Notes: generated by a model not told the origin, from the sequence alone. 41,401 nt of DNA from JANSYP01 sp038751255 (GCA_038751255.1 JBCDGN010000027.1:1-41401), one strand, 5' to 3'. Counted from the first letter of the stretch, positions 8,117 to 17,003 are shown. Numbers and translations: made by a program.

Positions 8117-9403
8117 CTATCCTCCGAGCGCTGATGGCAGGTAAAGCGCGATCTGTGGGAACGCAATCAGCAGCGCGACCATGATCAACATCGCGACCGC
8201 GTATGGAATAGCGCCCAGCATCACCTCGCTCATCTTACCTGTTTTCCGCGCCCCTTGAACCACGTAGAGGTTCAAACCGACTGGCGGAGTGATCAGCGCC
8301 ATTTCGATTAGCACGATCATCAGAATGCCGAACCAAATGGGATCAAAGCCTTGGGCCACAACCAACGGCACGATGATCGGGATCGTGACCACCATGAGCG
8401 ATAAGGTTTCAATGAAGAAGCCCAAGACGATGTAGATCAAAACCACGACCAAAATTGTTCCGAAAGGCGACAGGCCAAGCCCGGTGAGGAGGGTTTCGAG
8501 CTCGCGCCCAAGCCCTGCCGATGCGAGTGTGAAGTTCAGGAACGACGCCCCAATCACAACCAGCATGATCATGGACGTGATTTTGACCGTCCCAAGGATG
8601 CTGTCGGTGATCATTGAAAACGTCACGCTCCCGAAAAGCGCCGCGATGAGCAGAGCGCATGCAACACCTACGGCCGCGGCCTCGGTCGGCGTCGCCCAAC
8701 CATTGTAGATCGATCCGATAATAATGGTGAAAAGCAAGATGATTGGGATGAGTTGCAGAAGCGCTCGCAGCATTGATCCCAGAGGAAAAAGACGACTTGT
8801 GCCGCCTAAGCCGGGCCGCAAGAGGCAAATGACAACCGTGATCGCCATGAAGCCTAGGGCCAGCGCGATCCCTGGAACAAGACCTGCCAGGAACAGCTGC
8901 GGGATCGAAGTTTGGGTGAGAAAGCCATAAACGATGAGATTGATGGAGGGTGGGATCATAATCCCCAAAGTGCCGCCCGCGGCGATGGCGCCGGAAAAGA
9001 GCTTGGGATCGTAGCCCAGTTTCTCGGCCTGTGGCATGGCGACCGTTGCCACCGTAGCGGCAGTGGCAACCGAGGACCCCGACGTGGCTGAAAACATCGT
9101 GGCGGTAGCGATATTGGCGTGGACTAACCCACCAGGGAGCCAACTCACCCAGCGATCGAGTGCCTCATAGGTGCGCGCGGCAATACCAGACCGCACGAGG
9201 ATCTCCCCCAGAAGCACAAAGAACGGGATCGCGATTAGGGTGGCATTGTTCGAGGTCGACCAAACCTGGTTCCCCAGCCCTCTGATCAGGGGAAATGGGC
9301 TGTAGAACGCATCGACACCGAAACCGAGAAGGAAAAGTACAATACCCACTGGAATGGACAGCGCCAAGAACCCAAGGAGGCCGATTGTGATCGCGGTGAT
9401 CAT
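8117..9403 (-). CDS. TRAP transporter large permease subunit (DctM-like)
   Basis: The 428-residue protein is the large membrane subunit of a tripartite ATP-independent periplasmic transporter, which moves an organic acid inward with sodium. It shows the family arrangement of some 12 hydrophobic segments, IPFFVLLGEILVRSGIA near residue 60, the ATMFSATSGSSVATAATVA loop and the GGTLGIMIPPSINLIVYG motif in the first half, and ITPPVGLNLYVVQGA repeating the motif in the second half. Its start overlaps the stop of the small subunit by 4 bp, and the DUF2848 gene follows at once. Confidence 0.96.
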   Translation of the reverse strand: MITAITIGLLGFLALSIPVGIVLFLLGFGVDAFYSPFPLIRGLGNQVWSTSNNATLIAIPFFVLLGEILVRSGIAARTYEALDRWVSWLPGGLVHANIATATMFSATSGSSVATAATVATVAMPQAEKLGYDPKLFSGAIAAGGTLGIMIPPSINLIVYGFLTQTSIPQLFLAGLVPGIALALGFMAITVVICLLRPGLGGTSRLFPLGSMLRALLQLIPIILLFTIIIGSIYNGWATPTEAAAVGVACALLIAALFGSVTFSMITDSILGTVKITSMIMLVVIGASFLNFTLASAGLGRELETLLTGLGLSPFGTILVVVLIYIVLGFFIETLSLMVVTIPIIVPLVVAQGFDPIWFGILMIVLIEMALITPPVGLNLYVVQGARKTGKMSEVMLGAIPYAVAMLIMVALLIAFPQIALYLPSALGG

Positions 9404-9948
9404 TCCACGGCCTTCTCTTCCCCAAAGCAGCCAATTGCGTTTTCAGATTTTTCAAACTTGCCTTTTAAAACCAGCACCAGCGCCGCGAAGAGCGTCGCCC
9501 AGGCAACGATGGCAAACCAGACCCATCCCGCAAACCACGGCGCTTGGACCAGGGCGAGGGGGGTCTCCAACGGGGTGTTTGCTCGCGACCCGTTTTGTAG
9601 GGACCTCGACAGGACCGGCCAGCATTTGACAGCGATTGTCGTCACCGTGCCTGCCAGAACAATCAGCGCAAAAAGATCGAAAAGTGATCGGGCCAACCGG
9701 TCGCTCCGACCCCGCAAAATGTCGATCCGAACATGGCCCAATTCCAAAAGTGTGTAGGCCATGCCCCAAGAGGTGGCGATGGCCATCACATAGCCGGAGA
9801 TTTCATCAGTACCCCCTAGGGAAGATCCCATGCGACGCAGGATGATATCGAGCAAGACGACCGCTGCGCAGAGCATCAAGACGACCCCGGTCAGGACGGC
9901 GATCCACCTGTTCCAGCGGCGGAGCTTGCCTAAAACGATCTCTTCCAT
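9400..9948 (-). CDS. TRAP transporter small permease subunit (DctQ-like)
   Basis: A 182-residue membrane protein with four hydrophobic helices (about residues 16-36, 50-70, 88-108, 140-160). The DIILRRMGSSLGGTDEISGYVM stretch and GHVRIDIL after the second helix are typical of DctQ-type subunits, which join the large permease to form the membrane complex. It lies between the large permease gene (4-bp overlap) and the solute-binding gene (91 bp upstream), in the usual P-Q-M order. Confidence 0.95.
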   Translation of the reverse strand: MEEIVLGKLRRWNRWIAVLTGVVLMLCAAVVLLDIILRRMGSSLGGTDEISGYVMAIATSWGMAYTLLELGHVRIDILRGRSDRLARSLFDLFALIVLAGTVTTIAVKCWPVLSRSLQNGSRANTPLETPLALVQAPWFAGWVWFAIVAWATLFAALVLVLKGKFEKSENAIGCFGEEKAVE

Positions 9949-9990
9949 GTCGCGTCGTCACTTGGTCCGTAGGTGAGCGGTTTGCAGATC

Positions 9991-10025
9991 TTCGCCCCCG
10001 CGCTCAGCAGAACACGGGCGGCGAA
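9991..10025 (-). other. Stem-loop between TRAP solute-binding and small-permease genes
   Basis: TTCGCC plus CCC (9991-9999) can pair with GGG plus GGCGAA (10016-10025) with one bulged C, giving about 9 bp. Structures at this place behind a periplasmic-binding-protein gene usually act as partial terminators or protect the 3' end, so more binding protein than permease is made. That role is inferred. Confidence 0.45.
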
Positions 10026-10039
10026 CTTTAGCTTGCACC

Positions 10040-11074
10040 TCAATTGGTGATGGTGACCCCAACGGTTTCGCCCACAGAGGCGTTCCAACGGTCAGCCCAA
10101 TCGCCGCCAGCGCGCTTGGCCCAGTCCGGCAGTACTTCACCCACCAGCACATCGCGCGCCTTCGCGAAATCGGCGTCTGAGACTTCGACAAGCGCCATGC
10201 CGCGGGCATCACCTGCTGGACAGTCGCCGTTCCCGGTCAGACAGGCGATATCATTGACCAGAGCGTCTTGGGCACTGGCCCACGCAGGATCTTCGAATTC
10301 GCTTACGACAAGATCAGCGATCAAGCCTTGGGTTTCCGCATCCAGGCCGTTCCACCGATCCAAGTTCATGGCGGTGACAACGCTGTCCCAACCGCCAAGC
10401 GGGATCGGCATCAGATGCGTGGACACCTCCCACCAACCGGCGGAATAGCCAGAGCCAGCCCCGGTGACAGCGCAATCCACAACACCTTTTTGCAGCGCGC
10501 CAGGGACTTCTGAGAAGCTGACATTGACGCCTTCAGCACCGAGTGCCTCGAGGAACTTCGCCGTCATTCTTCCGCTTGCGCGCACCTTCAGTCCCTCAAG
10601 ATCATCCAGCCCAGAAATGTCAGCGTTGCAGAACACAACTTGAGGCGGGTAGGGCGCGATGGCCAAGACATGGGAATTGAAACGGGTCTCAAAAATGTCT
10701 TCGACCATTGGGCGGGCGGCATCCACCATGGCGCGTGCCTGATCTGCGGTGAGCGCGATAAGCGGCACATCCAGCCCTTCAAGTTCGGGGGCATCTGCCA
10801 CGGCATAATCTGCCACGGTCATGCCGACATCGTAAACGCCGTCACCCAGCAGCCGAAAGACGTCTCCCACCCCGAGGTTCATCTGGTTATGCGTGGTCAG
10901 ATTGACTGTGATGTTGCCATCTGACGCCGCAGGTAGGGTCTCTCCCCAAAAAGGAGCTTCGTATTCCTTATGCAGTGGCAGACCGGACCAGCTTCCAACC
11001 ACCGCAAGCTCTTCGGCTGTGGCTGGCACGGTGAATGCCGTGCTGGCGGCGAGAATTATGATCATGCGTTTCAT
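10040..11074 (-). CDS. TRAP transporter solute-binding protein (DctP-like)
   Basis: This 344-residue protein starts with a signal peptide (MKRMIIILAASTAFTVPATA, cut before EELAVV) and is exported to the periplasm. The DctP family hallmarks are present: DDLEGLKVRASGRMTAKFLEALG, whose arginine normally holds the substrate carboxylate, and VPGALQKGVVDCAVTGAGSG. C-terminal helices around WADRWNASV close the domain. The ligand should be a carboxylate. The sequence at the substrate face does not let me name it. It is preceded by the DUF1445 gene at 26 bp and followed by the permease genes. Confidence 0.94.
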   Translation of the reverse strand: MKRMIIILAASTAFTVPATAEELAVVGSWSGLPLHKEYEAPFWGETLPAASDGNITVNLTTHNQMNLGVGDVFRLLGDGVYDVGMTVADYAVADAPELEGLDVPLIALTADQARAMVDAARPMVEDIFETRFNSHVLAIAPYPPQVVFCNADISGLDDLEGLKVRASGRMTAKFLEALGAEGVNVSFSEVPGALQKGVVDCAVTGAGSGYSAGWWEVSTHLMPIPLGGWDSVVTAMNLDRWNGLDAETQGLIADLVVSEFEDPAWASAQDALVNDIACLTGNGDCPAGDARGMALVEVSDADFAKARDVLVGEVLPDWAKRAGGDWADRWNASVGETVGVTITN

Positions 11075-11100
11075 GTCGTGCTCCTGTTGAACTCTATGCG

Positions 11101-11919
11101 TTATTCTGGGGATTGGAGTATCGGGACCTCAGCGTCTTCGGCGACATCGGTGATTAGCATGTGCCCGGGCTTATGCGTGATACAAAGTGGCAGAAGCGCG
11201 GCTTCGATGGCCACCTGGGGGGTGACGCCGCAGGCCCAGAACACAGGGACCTCGCCCGGGCCCACGGGGGCGGGATCGCCCCAATCCGGTGCCGAGATAT
11301 CGGGGATGCCTATATCAGCGGGGTCTCCCCAAAAGACCGGCGCGCCATGGGCCAGGGGGAACTGGCGGGAAATCTCAATGGCCTCTTTCACACGCGGCTC
11401 AGGGATCGCCCGCATCGACACCACCATTTTGCCTGAAAAAGGTCCCGCGGGGACGGTATCGAGGTTCGACCGAAACATTGGTACCGTCTTGTCGTGATCG
11501 ATATGCCAAATCGGAATACCGGCCCTGATCAGCGCATGCTCAAAGGTGAAGGAGCACCCAAGCGCGAAGACCACAAGATCGTCTTGCCAAATGTCTGAGA
11601 TGTCATGCAACGAGCCTGCGAATTGCCCGTCGTGATAAACATTGTAGGCGGGCACATCGCTGCGGATATCGACATCTTGCCCAGCGGTCATCATCATCGG
11701 ATTGCCGGTATCGGTCACGCCAGTGAGCGGGCATGGTTTGGGGTTGCGTTGGCAATAGCGCATGAAATCGAGCGCGTATGCCTCTGGCATAATCGCGAGG
11801 TTGGCCTGCAGATAGCCCCTGCCGAGCCCCGCAGTATGCGATCGGTAGTCGCCGGACCGGATCGCCGCGCGCACCCTCGGAAGGGAGCTTGCTTTCAGCG
11901 TCTGATACATCGCACTCAC
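11101..11919 (-). CDS. Putative hydro-lyase / D-glutamate cyclase-like protein (DUF1445)
   Basis: The 272-residue protein matches the UPF0317/DUF1445 family over its whole length. Family marks are GYLQANLAIMP near residue 36, PCPLTGVTDTGNP around 63, FALGCSFTFEHALIRAGI in the middle, MRAIPEPRV, and the C-terminal CGVTPQ...THKPGHMLITD block. Members include mammalian D-glutamate cyclase and the bacterial YcsI protein near 5-oxoprolinase genes, so a lyase or cyclase on an amino- or hydroxy-acid is likely; the substrate is unknown. The GTG start at 11919 gives MSAMYQ; ATG 11910 is an alternative. It lies between the LysR gene and the TRAP genes, tying the enzyme to the transported compound. Confidence 0.87.
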   Translation of the reverse strand: MSAMYQTLKASSLPRVRAAIRSGDYRSHTAGLGRGYLQANLAIMPEAYALDFMRYCQRNPKPCPLTGVTDTGNPMMMTAGQDVDIRSDVPAYNVYHDGQFAGSLHDISDIWQDDLVVFALGCSFTFEHALIRAGIPIWHIDHDKTVPMFRSNLDTVPAGPFSGKMVVSMRAIPEPRVKEAIEISRQFPLAHGAPVFWGDPADIGIPDISAPDWGDPAPVGPGEVPVFWACGVTPQVAIEAALLPLCITHKPGHMLITDVAEDAEVPILQSPE

Positions 11920-11996
11920 GAAGGCACCCCCATGGCCGCCATGACCGTGACAAGTTCAGACTATAAGATCAAATCGAATGTTTTTCTCGATATCAA

Positions 11997-12896
11997 TCAG
12001 AAATTTCTATCACCTTGGTACTCCAACGCGGCCTGCTGTGCCAGTTTAGCTGCGGTCTCAACCAGATGGCTCTTGGGGACACCTAAATAGGTCGCTGTGA
12101 AGCGGAGCGGAGATGGCACCCATCCAGGGTCAAATTCCCGAATTTGCCCAGCATCCACATATTCCCGGCCCAGGATACGCGGAAGGGCGGCAATACCGAG
12201 ATTGGCCGCAACCAATCGAAAACAGGCCGAAAGCGAGGAGGATGGAAACAGCGTCACGCCCGGGCCGACCCGCTCAAAAAGTTGCTCTTTAAGTTCACGA
12301 TAGGGCCGCGTGTTGCGCGCGTAGGTCAGCACGGGCCGGGAAAGAAAGTCAGCCTCGCAGCCCGTCGCGGTCTCTGCCGTGGCAGTGTACCAAGACAGTT
12401 CAAAGACAGGCAGCTCTATATTGTTGACGGTTGGTTCTGAGACAGGGCCCAGAAGCATCGCAAGGTCGATCTCGCGGTTTAGGACTGCTGCGCGCAGATT
12501 GACGGAGATATCAACATTCAACTCAATCTCAAGCCGCGGATAAAGCTCGTAAAGACGCGACACAAACTCCGGCAACCAGCACTGGGCAATGGTTTCAGAG
12601 ACCCCCAAGCGGAGGTGTCCCTCAACGCCAAGAGGGTCGACCACATCGCGCTCGACCAGTTCGACAAGGTATTCGAATTTCTCAGCGTGGGCCAATAACA
12701 ACTCGCCCCGCTTTGTAAGCTTCATCCCACTGGGCGATCTTTCAAAAAGGTCGCAAGCAAGCGTCTCTTCAAGGTTCTTGATCCGCGCTGTCACCGCCGG
12801 TTGGGTGAGGTGAAGCCCTGCAGCGGCTCTGCGAATGCCACCTAGCCGCACGACCATTAGAAAGGTTTTGAGCTGTTCAATATTGACCCGGGTCAT
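11997..12896 (-). CDS. LysR-family transcriptional regulator
   Basis: This 299-residue protein has an N-terminal winged HTH (residues 3-62: EQLKTFLMVVRLGGIRRAAA, then LHLTQPAVTARIKNLEE) and a periplasmic-binding-like effector domain from about residue 90. It is transcribed in the same direction as the DUF1445/TRAP/DUF2848 genes, 77 bp ahead of them, rather than divergently as is more common. It may therefore be co-transcribed or act on a promoter in that short gap. ATG 12896 puts the HTH at the usual distance from the N-terminus; the frame is open to 13130, but that part does not look like protein of this family. Confidence 0.92.
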   Translation of the reverse strand: MTRVNIEQLKTFLMVVRLGGIRRAAAGLHLTQPAVTARIKNLEETLACDLFERSPSGMKLTKRGELLLAHAEKFEYLVELVERDVVDPLGVEGHLRLGVSETIAQCWLPEFVSRLYELYPRLEIELNVDISVNLRAAVLNREIDLAMLLGPVSEPTVNNIELPVFELSWYTATAETATGCEADFLSRPVLTYARNTRPYRELKEQLFERVGPGVTLFPSSSLSACFRLVAANLGIAALPRILGREYVDAGQIREFDPGWVPSPLRFTATYLGVPKSHLVETAAKLAQQAALEYQGDRNF

Positions 12897-13322
12897 CTCT
12901 GCTTCATGGCACGCGACTGGGTCAATACAACAGGTAAAATCCGATGCCTCATCGTTGGGCTTCGAGACACTTGTCAGATCTTTGGGATTGGCAAGCAATG
13001 CGCCATTCCGATGCTCCGAAAGACATGGAAAGCTTACGCTCTCCTCGCGGCTTGAGTTTTGCTCGAAGGTCCCTGCAACGGCGGCACGCAGATACCAAAG
13101 TGACGACACACTATCCTCGATGGAGCCCACCTATCCCGAAGGACACAACCGCTGCGCGTACGCGTGTGCCAAACCATCCCCACTACAAAAAAGACCGTGG
13201 CAACAGTTTAAAGTGTTTGGTGTCAGCAGGTTGGGCCGAGTGGAGCGCCACTCCTCATGAATGGGTTCAACTGTGTTCGCAAGTGGCGTGACGCCAAGAA
13301 GAAAGGTGACAAGGGAACTCCA
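12897..13322. other. 426-bp gap with two palindromes, no gene recognised
   Basis: This stretch separates the LysR gene from the VPLPA-type gene and must hold both promoters. GAGTGG-AGCG-CCACTC (13238-13253) is a perfect tetraloop hairpin. TGGCGT-G-ACGCCA (13284-13296) is a perfect 13-bp palindrome just upstream of the ribosome-binding site of the next gene and could be an operator. No small gene with a credible start was found. Confidence 0.45.
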
Positions 13323-14069
13323 ATGAAATACTCACATATTCTTCTGGCGACGCTGGTGGGCGCGCTTCCTCTTGTGGCACATTCCGCTTCTATAAGGGTC
13401 ACACTCGAAGACCCTGGTGTCCAGACGGCAGATCTTGCCGGCATAGGTGCAACCAACGCAGCTGTTGAGACGTTCAACGATGTATCGACAGGCAATCTCA
13501 ATGGGTATGGGTCTGTGCTCGGGATCTACAGCGCTGGCCGCGTCAACCTCGCAGATCAATATGGTGGCGCAGATGAGAGCCAGTATTTGTTCGTCAGATC
13601 GTCCCCAGGGTCGACCCTGACACTTGCCGAAACGGCTCGCTAACTCGGATTTTGGTGGTCTGCTGGCAATGGAAGCAATCGCATCGATCTTTTGAGTGAC
13701 GGCAGCAGTATCTTTTCATTCGACACCGATGATGTCGCGAAATTCATCAACGCGAATGCGCCGAACCCGTCGGCATACTATGGAAACCCAAACTCTAGTT
13801 TTCTGGGACGGGTGCGACACGAGCCTTATGCGTTCATTAATATGTTTTCGGACAAGGCAATTGATAGGGTCACCTTTTCCGGTGGCAATTTCGAGTCGGA
13901 CAACCATACAGTTGCTGCTGATTTTGGCGCATATCAGGGGATCACTATCACCACCGCACCTGTACCGGTTCCTCGGTCATTGGCGCTGTTGTCAGGTGCC
14001 TTCGCCACATTCGCGCTGTTCGCAAGACGTCAGCGCAACGCGCTCAACCATCAGCTGGCAAGATCTTAA
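13323..14069 (+). pseudogene. VPLPA-CTERM-like exported protein with an internal stop codon
   Basis: The reading frame starts at ATG 13323 (AAGGTGACAAGGGA upstream) with a signal peptide (ILLATLVGALPLVAHSAS) and continues to TAA at 13641-13643. It goes on in the same frame LGFWWSAGNGSNRIDLLSDG to 14069. The C-terminus reads VPVPRSLALLSGAFATFALF followed by ARRQR, that is a VPxP motif, a hydrophobic helix and a basic end, close to the VPLPA/PEP-CTERM sorting signals of roseobacters and their exopolysaccharide-linked surface proteins. Relatives have an aromatic residue just before GFWWSAGN, so TAC or TAT to TAA is likely. The full product would be 248 residues. Everything else looks intact, so the stop may be recent or a sequencing error. 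Confidence 0.75.
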
Positions 14070-14078
14070 GGATGGCAT

Positions 14079-14127
14079 AACGGGGGCACTAAAATAGGCA
14101 GTACCAAGCTAAGGTCCTGCCCGTTTT
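14079..14127 (+). terminator. Possible terminator after the VPLPA-type gene
   Basis: AACGGG (14079-14084) can pair with CCCGTT (14120-14125), followed by TTTAAC. The loop is long (35 bases), so this is only a weak candidate. It starts 9 bases after the stop codon, and the next gene is convergent. Confidence 0.3.
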
Positions 14128-14250
14128 AACACGCATCTCGTCCGCATCTACCCTAACGGTAGGGCGGGCGATCCCTGACGATTCTAGAGTTCACCTAAAA
14201 ACCTTAAAACAGCGACCACAGACCGGACGTGTACAAGTCACAGCCGAGCC

Positions 14251-14796
14251 CTACTCTGTATATGGGAGCGAAGAGTGGTGAATGATCATCTTCACCTCGC
14301 CGTTATCCTGCTTCTGAAACCCCCAGGTTTTGTCGACGGAAACCGTATTTCCCTCGGTATCAGTGAAGGTCACATCGCCCATCGATAGACCGATATTGTT
14401 GTCTGTGAAAATCAGAGCATCGGTGAAGGCAACGTCACGCCACCCCATCAGAGCGAAGCCGGAATCCTGTGGGAATTCCGGATTGTCGCCGATGAAATAC
14501 GCAAGCGTCCCTTCTTTGGTAGAGCGAAACCGCTGCGGCTCTTGCGCAAGCGTTGGTTTGAAGAAAACCGATCCACCATCGAAGTTGTAAAGCGCGTCGA
14601 TTGCCGAGATGGCGATGTCCCGTGCGGCTTCTGGACCCTCATTGTCGTAGGCTGTGGAAATCTCGACAAGTGCATCGCCCCACTTTTTTTGGGTGGCGAT
14701 GACCTCTTCGACTGTTATGCCTTGATCGCCAGCAAAGGCACCGCCCGAAATCAAAGCAATGTAGATTGCTGAAAGTATCTGAGTTGCTGGCTTCAT
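14251..14796 (-). CDS. Exported SnoaL-like protein, often misnamed phosphoribosyl-AMP cyclohydrolase
   Basis: A 181-residue protein with a signal peptide (IYIALISGGAFAGD). The mature part has ATQKKWGDALVEISTAY, LYNFDGGSVFFKPTLA, an SGFALMGW block and ends MIIHHSSLPYTE. This is the pattern of a roseobacter group resembling the SnoaL/CaMKII-association-domain cone fold, which many databases label phosphoribosyl-AMP cyclohydrolase by mistake. It lacks the Cys and His metal motifs of HisI. The fold usually holds a small hydrophobic ligand; the paired histidines near the end may matter. AGGGGAAA lies 11 bases before the ATG. It stands alone with the MFS gene ahead of it on the same strand. Confidence 0.7.
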   Translation of the reverse strand: MKPATQILSAIYIALISGGAFAGDQGITVEEVIATQKKWGDALVEISTAYDNEGPEAARDIAISAIDALYNFDGGSVFFKPTLAQEPQRFRSTKEGTLAYFIGDNPEFPQDSGFALMGWRDVAFTDALIFTDNNIGLSMGDVTFTDTEGNTVSVDKTWGFQKQDNGEVKMIIHHSSLPYTE

Positions 14797-14950
14797 CGTG
14801 GTATTTCCCCTGTTCGTCGGGTCCTATTCTACGTGTTGGTGCACTCAATCTGGGCAGAGCGTAGCAGTAAATCCAGGGGCGCTCTCGGAAGTATGATTTG
14901 TGCGTTTCCCCTAAAGGTCGCGAGCTATTCGGTTCTTGGTCCACGCACCG

Positions 14951-16234
14951 CTATGAGGCCTCTTCGCTGGCGCCAAGGTTCTCAGTCTGAGCCGTCTCTT
15001 TGAGAAAGAACATGGTTATCAGCGACAGCAAGGCCATGGCCATCACGTACCACGCAAAGAAGGTCGGATCCTTTGTGGTCCCAACCAGCCAAGTCGCAAT
15101 CATGGGTGCCGTGCCACCGAATATTCCAAAAGAGATATTGTATCCGATGCCGACAGCGGTGACGCGTACTTTGCTTGGAAAAAGCTCGGTCAGCGTCGCG
15201 GGCAGAGGTGCCATGAAAAGCGCCATAAAGAGCGAATAGACCAACTGCCCGGCGAGAATTATCCTTGGGTCGGGATGAGACATCGCCCAAGCCAACGGGT
15301 GTGCCAGCACCACCAGCGCACTGAACCCAACAAACATCAGCGGCTTGCGGCCGACCCGATCTGACAGAATGGCGAAAAAGGGCACCATCAGGATCAGTGC
15401 AAACATGCCAATCGAGTTTATCGTCATCGCCTCGGCATGTGTTTCACCCACTTCCGAGACCAGCCAACCCGCCAGATAGATATATCCGGTATACAGCAGA
15501 ACTGCGAAGCCAGAGTTTAAGAAGATGACAATCAACAAAGGCTGCCAGTGGTGGCGGATCGCTTCGGCCAAAGGAAACTTTAGCGTCCTACTTTGCGCCT
15601 CCACTGTGATCCCGCGCCGGATAAAGTAAGACGTGATCGCCACGAAAATTCCGCAGAAAAATGGAATCCGCCAGCCCCAGTCCTGTAAGACATCTGCCGG
15701 AAAGGCCGCGCTCAACCCAGCCCCAACCAAGGACCCCAGCAAGATGCCGGCATTCGCCCCAAAAAGCGCCCAACTGGCGAAGTAGCCCCGCCGTCCTTTT
15801 GGAGCGCTTTCCGCAAGATAGACAATCGAGGTGGTGTATTCCCCGCCCACCGCGATCCCTTGCGCCATTCTGAGCAAAACAAGGAACACACCGGCCCAGA
15901 TGCCAATGTCCTGATACGTCGGTAAAAAGCTGATGCAAAGCGATGGGATCGCCATCAGGGACACGGAAACCAAAAGCGCCCGTTTGCGCCCGTATCTATC
16001 ACCAATATGCCCAAAAACGATTGCACCGAGGGGTCGCATTAAGAAACCCGCAGCAAAGGCTCCGTAGGCTGCGACCAGAGAAAGAACCGCGTTGTCATCG
16101 GGGAAAAAAAGTCGCGCAACGATGGGTGCGAAAAACCCATAGACCGCGAAATCGTACCACTCCATGACGTTTCCAGAAATTCCAGCCGCCAAGGTGCGGC
16201 GTCGGGCGGTGGTGCTGCTTTGAGTGCTCTCCAT
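14951..16234 (-). CDS. MFS transporter, metabolite:H+ symporter (MHS) family
   Basis: The 427-residue protein has about 12 membrane helices and is an inner-membrane proton-coupled importer. It begins with the MHS hallmark GNVMEWYDFAVYGFFAPIVA, followed by motif A after helix 2 (GDRYGRKRAL) and RMAQGIAVGGEYTTSIVYLAE in helix 4. Relatives such as ProP, ShiA and KgtP carry betaine, shikimate or 2-oxoglutarate, so an organic acid or osmolyte is likely; the sequence does not decide. ATG 16234 follows a GAGAGA stretch and fits family length; the frame reaches to 16270. Confidence 0.92.
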   Translation of the reverse strand: MESTQSSTTARRRTLAAGISGNVMEWYDFAVYGFFAPIVARLFFPDDNAVLSLVAAYGAFAAGFLMRPLGAIVFGHIGDRYGRKRALLVSVSLMAIPSLCISFLPTYQDIGIWAGVFLVLLRMAQGIAVGGEYTTSIVYLAESAPKGRRGYFASWALFGANAGILLGSLVGAGLSAAFPADVLQDWGWRIPFFCGIFVAITSYFIRRGITVEAQSRTLKFPLAEAIRHHWQPLLIVIFLNSGFAVLLYTGYIYLAGWLVSEVGETHAEAMTINSIGMFALILMVPFFAILSDRVGRKPLMFVGFSALVVLAHPLAWAMSHPDPRIILAGQLVYSLFMALFMAPLPATLTELFPSKVRVTAVGIGYNISFGIFGGTAPMIATWLVGTTKDPTFFAWYVMAMALLSLITMFFLKETAQTENLGASEEAS

Positions 16235-16345
16235 AGTCTCTCGATATGACGACTGGAGCGAAAATAACATAACTCATTGGGAACTTGGGCGAGGAGCCCA
16301 ATCGGCGCGTGTTGGCAGTACCGGCTGGTTTGCAGCGCAAGCGAC

Positions 16346-16930
16346 CTACTGTTCAGGTTGAGGCACTGAATAAAGCTGCGACACGTCGTATCCAGCGCTG
16401 CTGAGAACCGCTTCGGCGGCACTGCGGCGTGCGGGGCTGATCATCGGCTGCCGCGCCAAAATCCACCCAGCTTTGCCCGATGGCACACCAACAACGGCCG
16501 TTTCATAGCTGTCATCCACCCAAAGCACCCAGTAGTCGCCGGCGACAAACGGCACGCCGTCAAAGCGAACCTTTAGCTCGCCCGGGGCCACGATTTTCGC
16601 AGTTCCCTCGATTTGCCTTACGGGTCCCCCCAACTGGTCCTTCTCGCAGCGATTGCGCACGCTGATGGTCTCTGCGTCAATCGCGCCGTATTCGGCTTGC
16701 GTTGCAACGCACCCGCGCTCGAAAATGACTGGGAAGCGGGCGATCTCGTACCAGAGGCCGAGATACTTCTCGGCTATAAAGTCCTGCTTGGCCACAATAG
16801 GCGCTGAGACATCACGATACGCGGTCCCAACACAACTGGCGAGCAAAACAACCCCTAGAAGCGCAGCGCAACGCGCCACAGTCGCTCGCCGCTTTGCCCA
16901 TCTCTGGGTTGGTTTGAGTGGCGCTACCAT
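16346..16930 (-). CDS. Lipocalin-family outer-membrane lipoprotein (Blc-like)
   Basis: This 194-residue protein has a basic start, a hydrophobic segment and lipobox LASC (Cys33), so it is lipidated and probably sits in the outer membrane. The lipocalin GxW signature appears as YLGLWYEIARFP, then NRCEKD, and the YWVLWVDDSYETAVVG strand pair and ILARQP are typical of bacterial Blc. The family binds lysophospholipids or other hydrophobic ligands in a beta-barrel and helps membrane maintenance. It lies downstream of the rhaM-type gene on the same strand, after a 101-bp gap with an unusual fold candidate, and is likely a separate unit. Confidence 0.9.
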   Translation of the reverse strand: MVAPLKPTQRWAKRRATVARCAALLGVVLLASCVGTAYRDVSAPIVAKQDFIAEKYLGLWYEIARFPVIFERGCVATQAEYGAIDAETISVRNRCEKDQLGGPVRQIEGTAKIVAPGELKVRFDGVPFVAGDYWVLWVDDSYETAVVGVPSGKAGWILARQPMISPARRSAAEAVLSSAGYDVSQLYSVPQPEQ

Positions 16931-16964
16931 GATGGGTGCCTTCTGTTCTCCCGGGGCCTGATCG

Positions 16965-17003
16965 CCCTGATGACAAAACGTTGCGGACTTTCAGGGTTTG
17001 TCA
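16965..17003. promoter_or_regulatory. Interleaved inverted repeats, pseudoknot or switch-like
   Basis: CCCTGA (16965-16970) is complementary to TCAGGG (16991-16996), and TGACAAA (16971-16977) to TTTGTCA (16997-17003). The order A-B-A'-B' means that on either strand the two stems cannot nest: the RNA would form a pseudoknot or choose one of two exclusive hairpins. It lies between the end of the sugar operon and the lipocalin gene, so it may act as the operon's terminator/attenuator or in the lipocalin leader. Confidence 0.45.

Noticed and set aside
12897..13130. N-terminal extension of the LysR protein
   Set aside because: LysR proteins begin a few residues before the HTH; the extension shows no conserved sequence.
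13692..14069. Separate small gene with its own start
   Set aside because: It is in the same frame as the upstream signal-peptide half and continues its sequence after one TAA, so the two are parts of one gene.
14148..14162. CTACC/GGTAG hairpin between convergent genes
   Set aside because: Only five pairs and no T-run; it could be chance.
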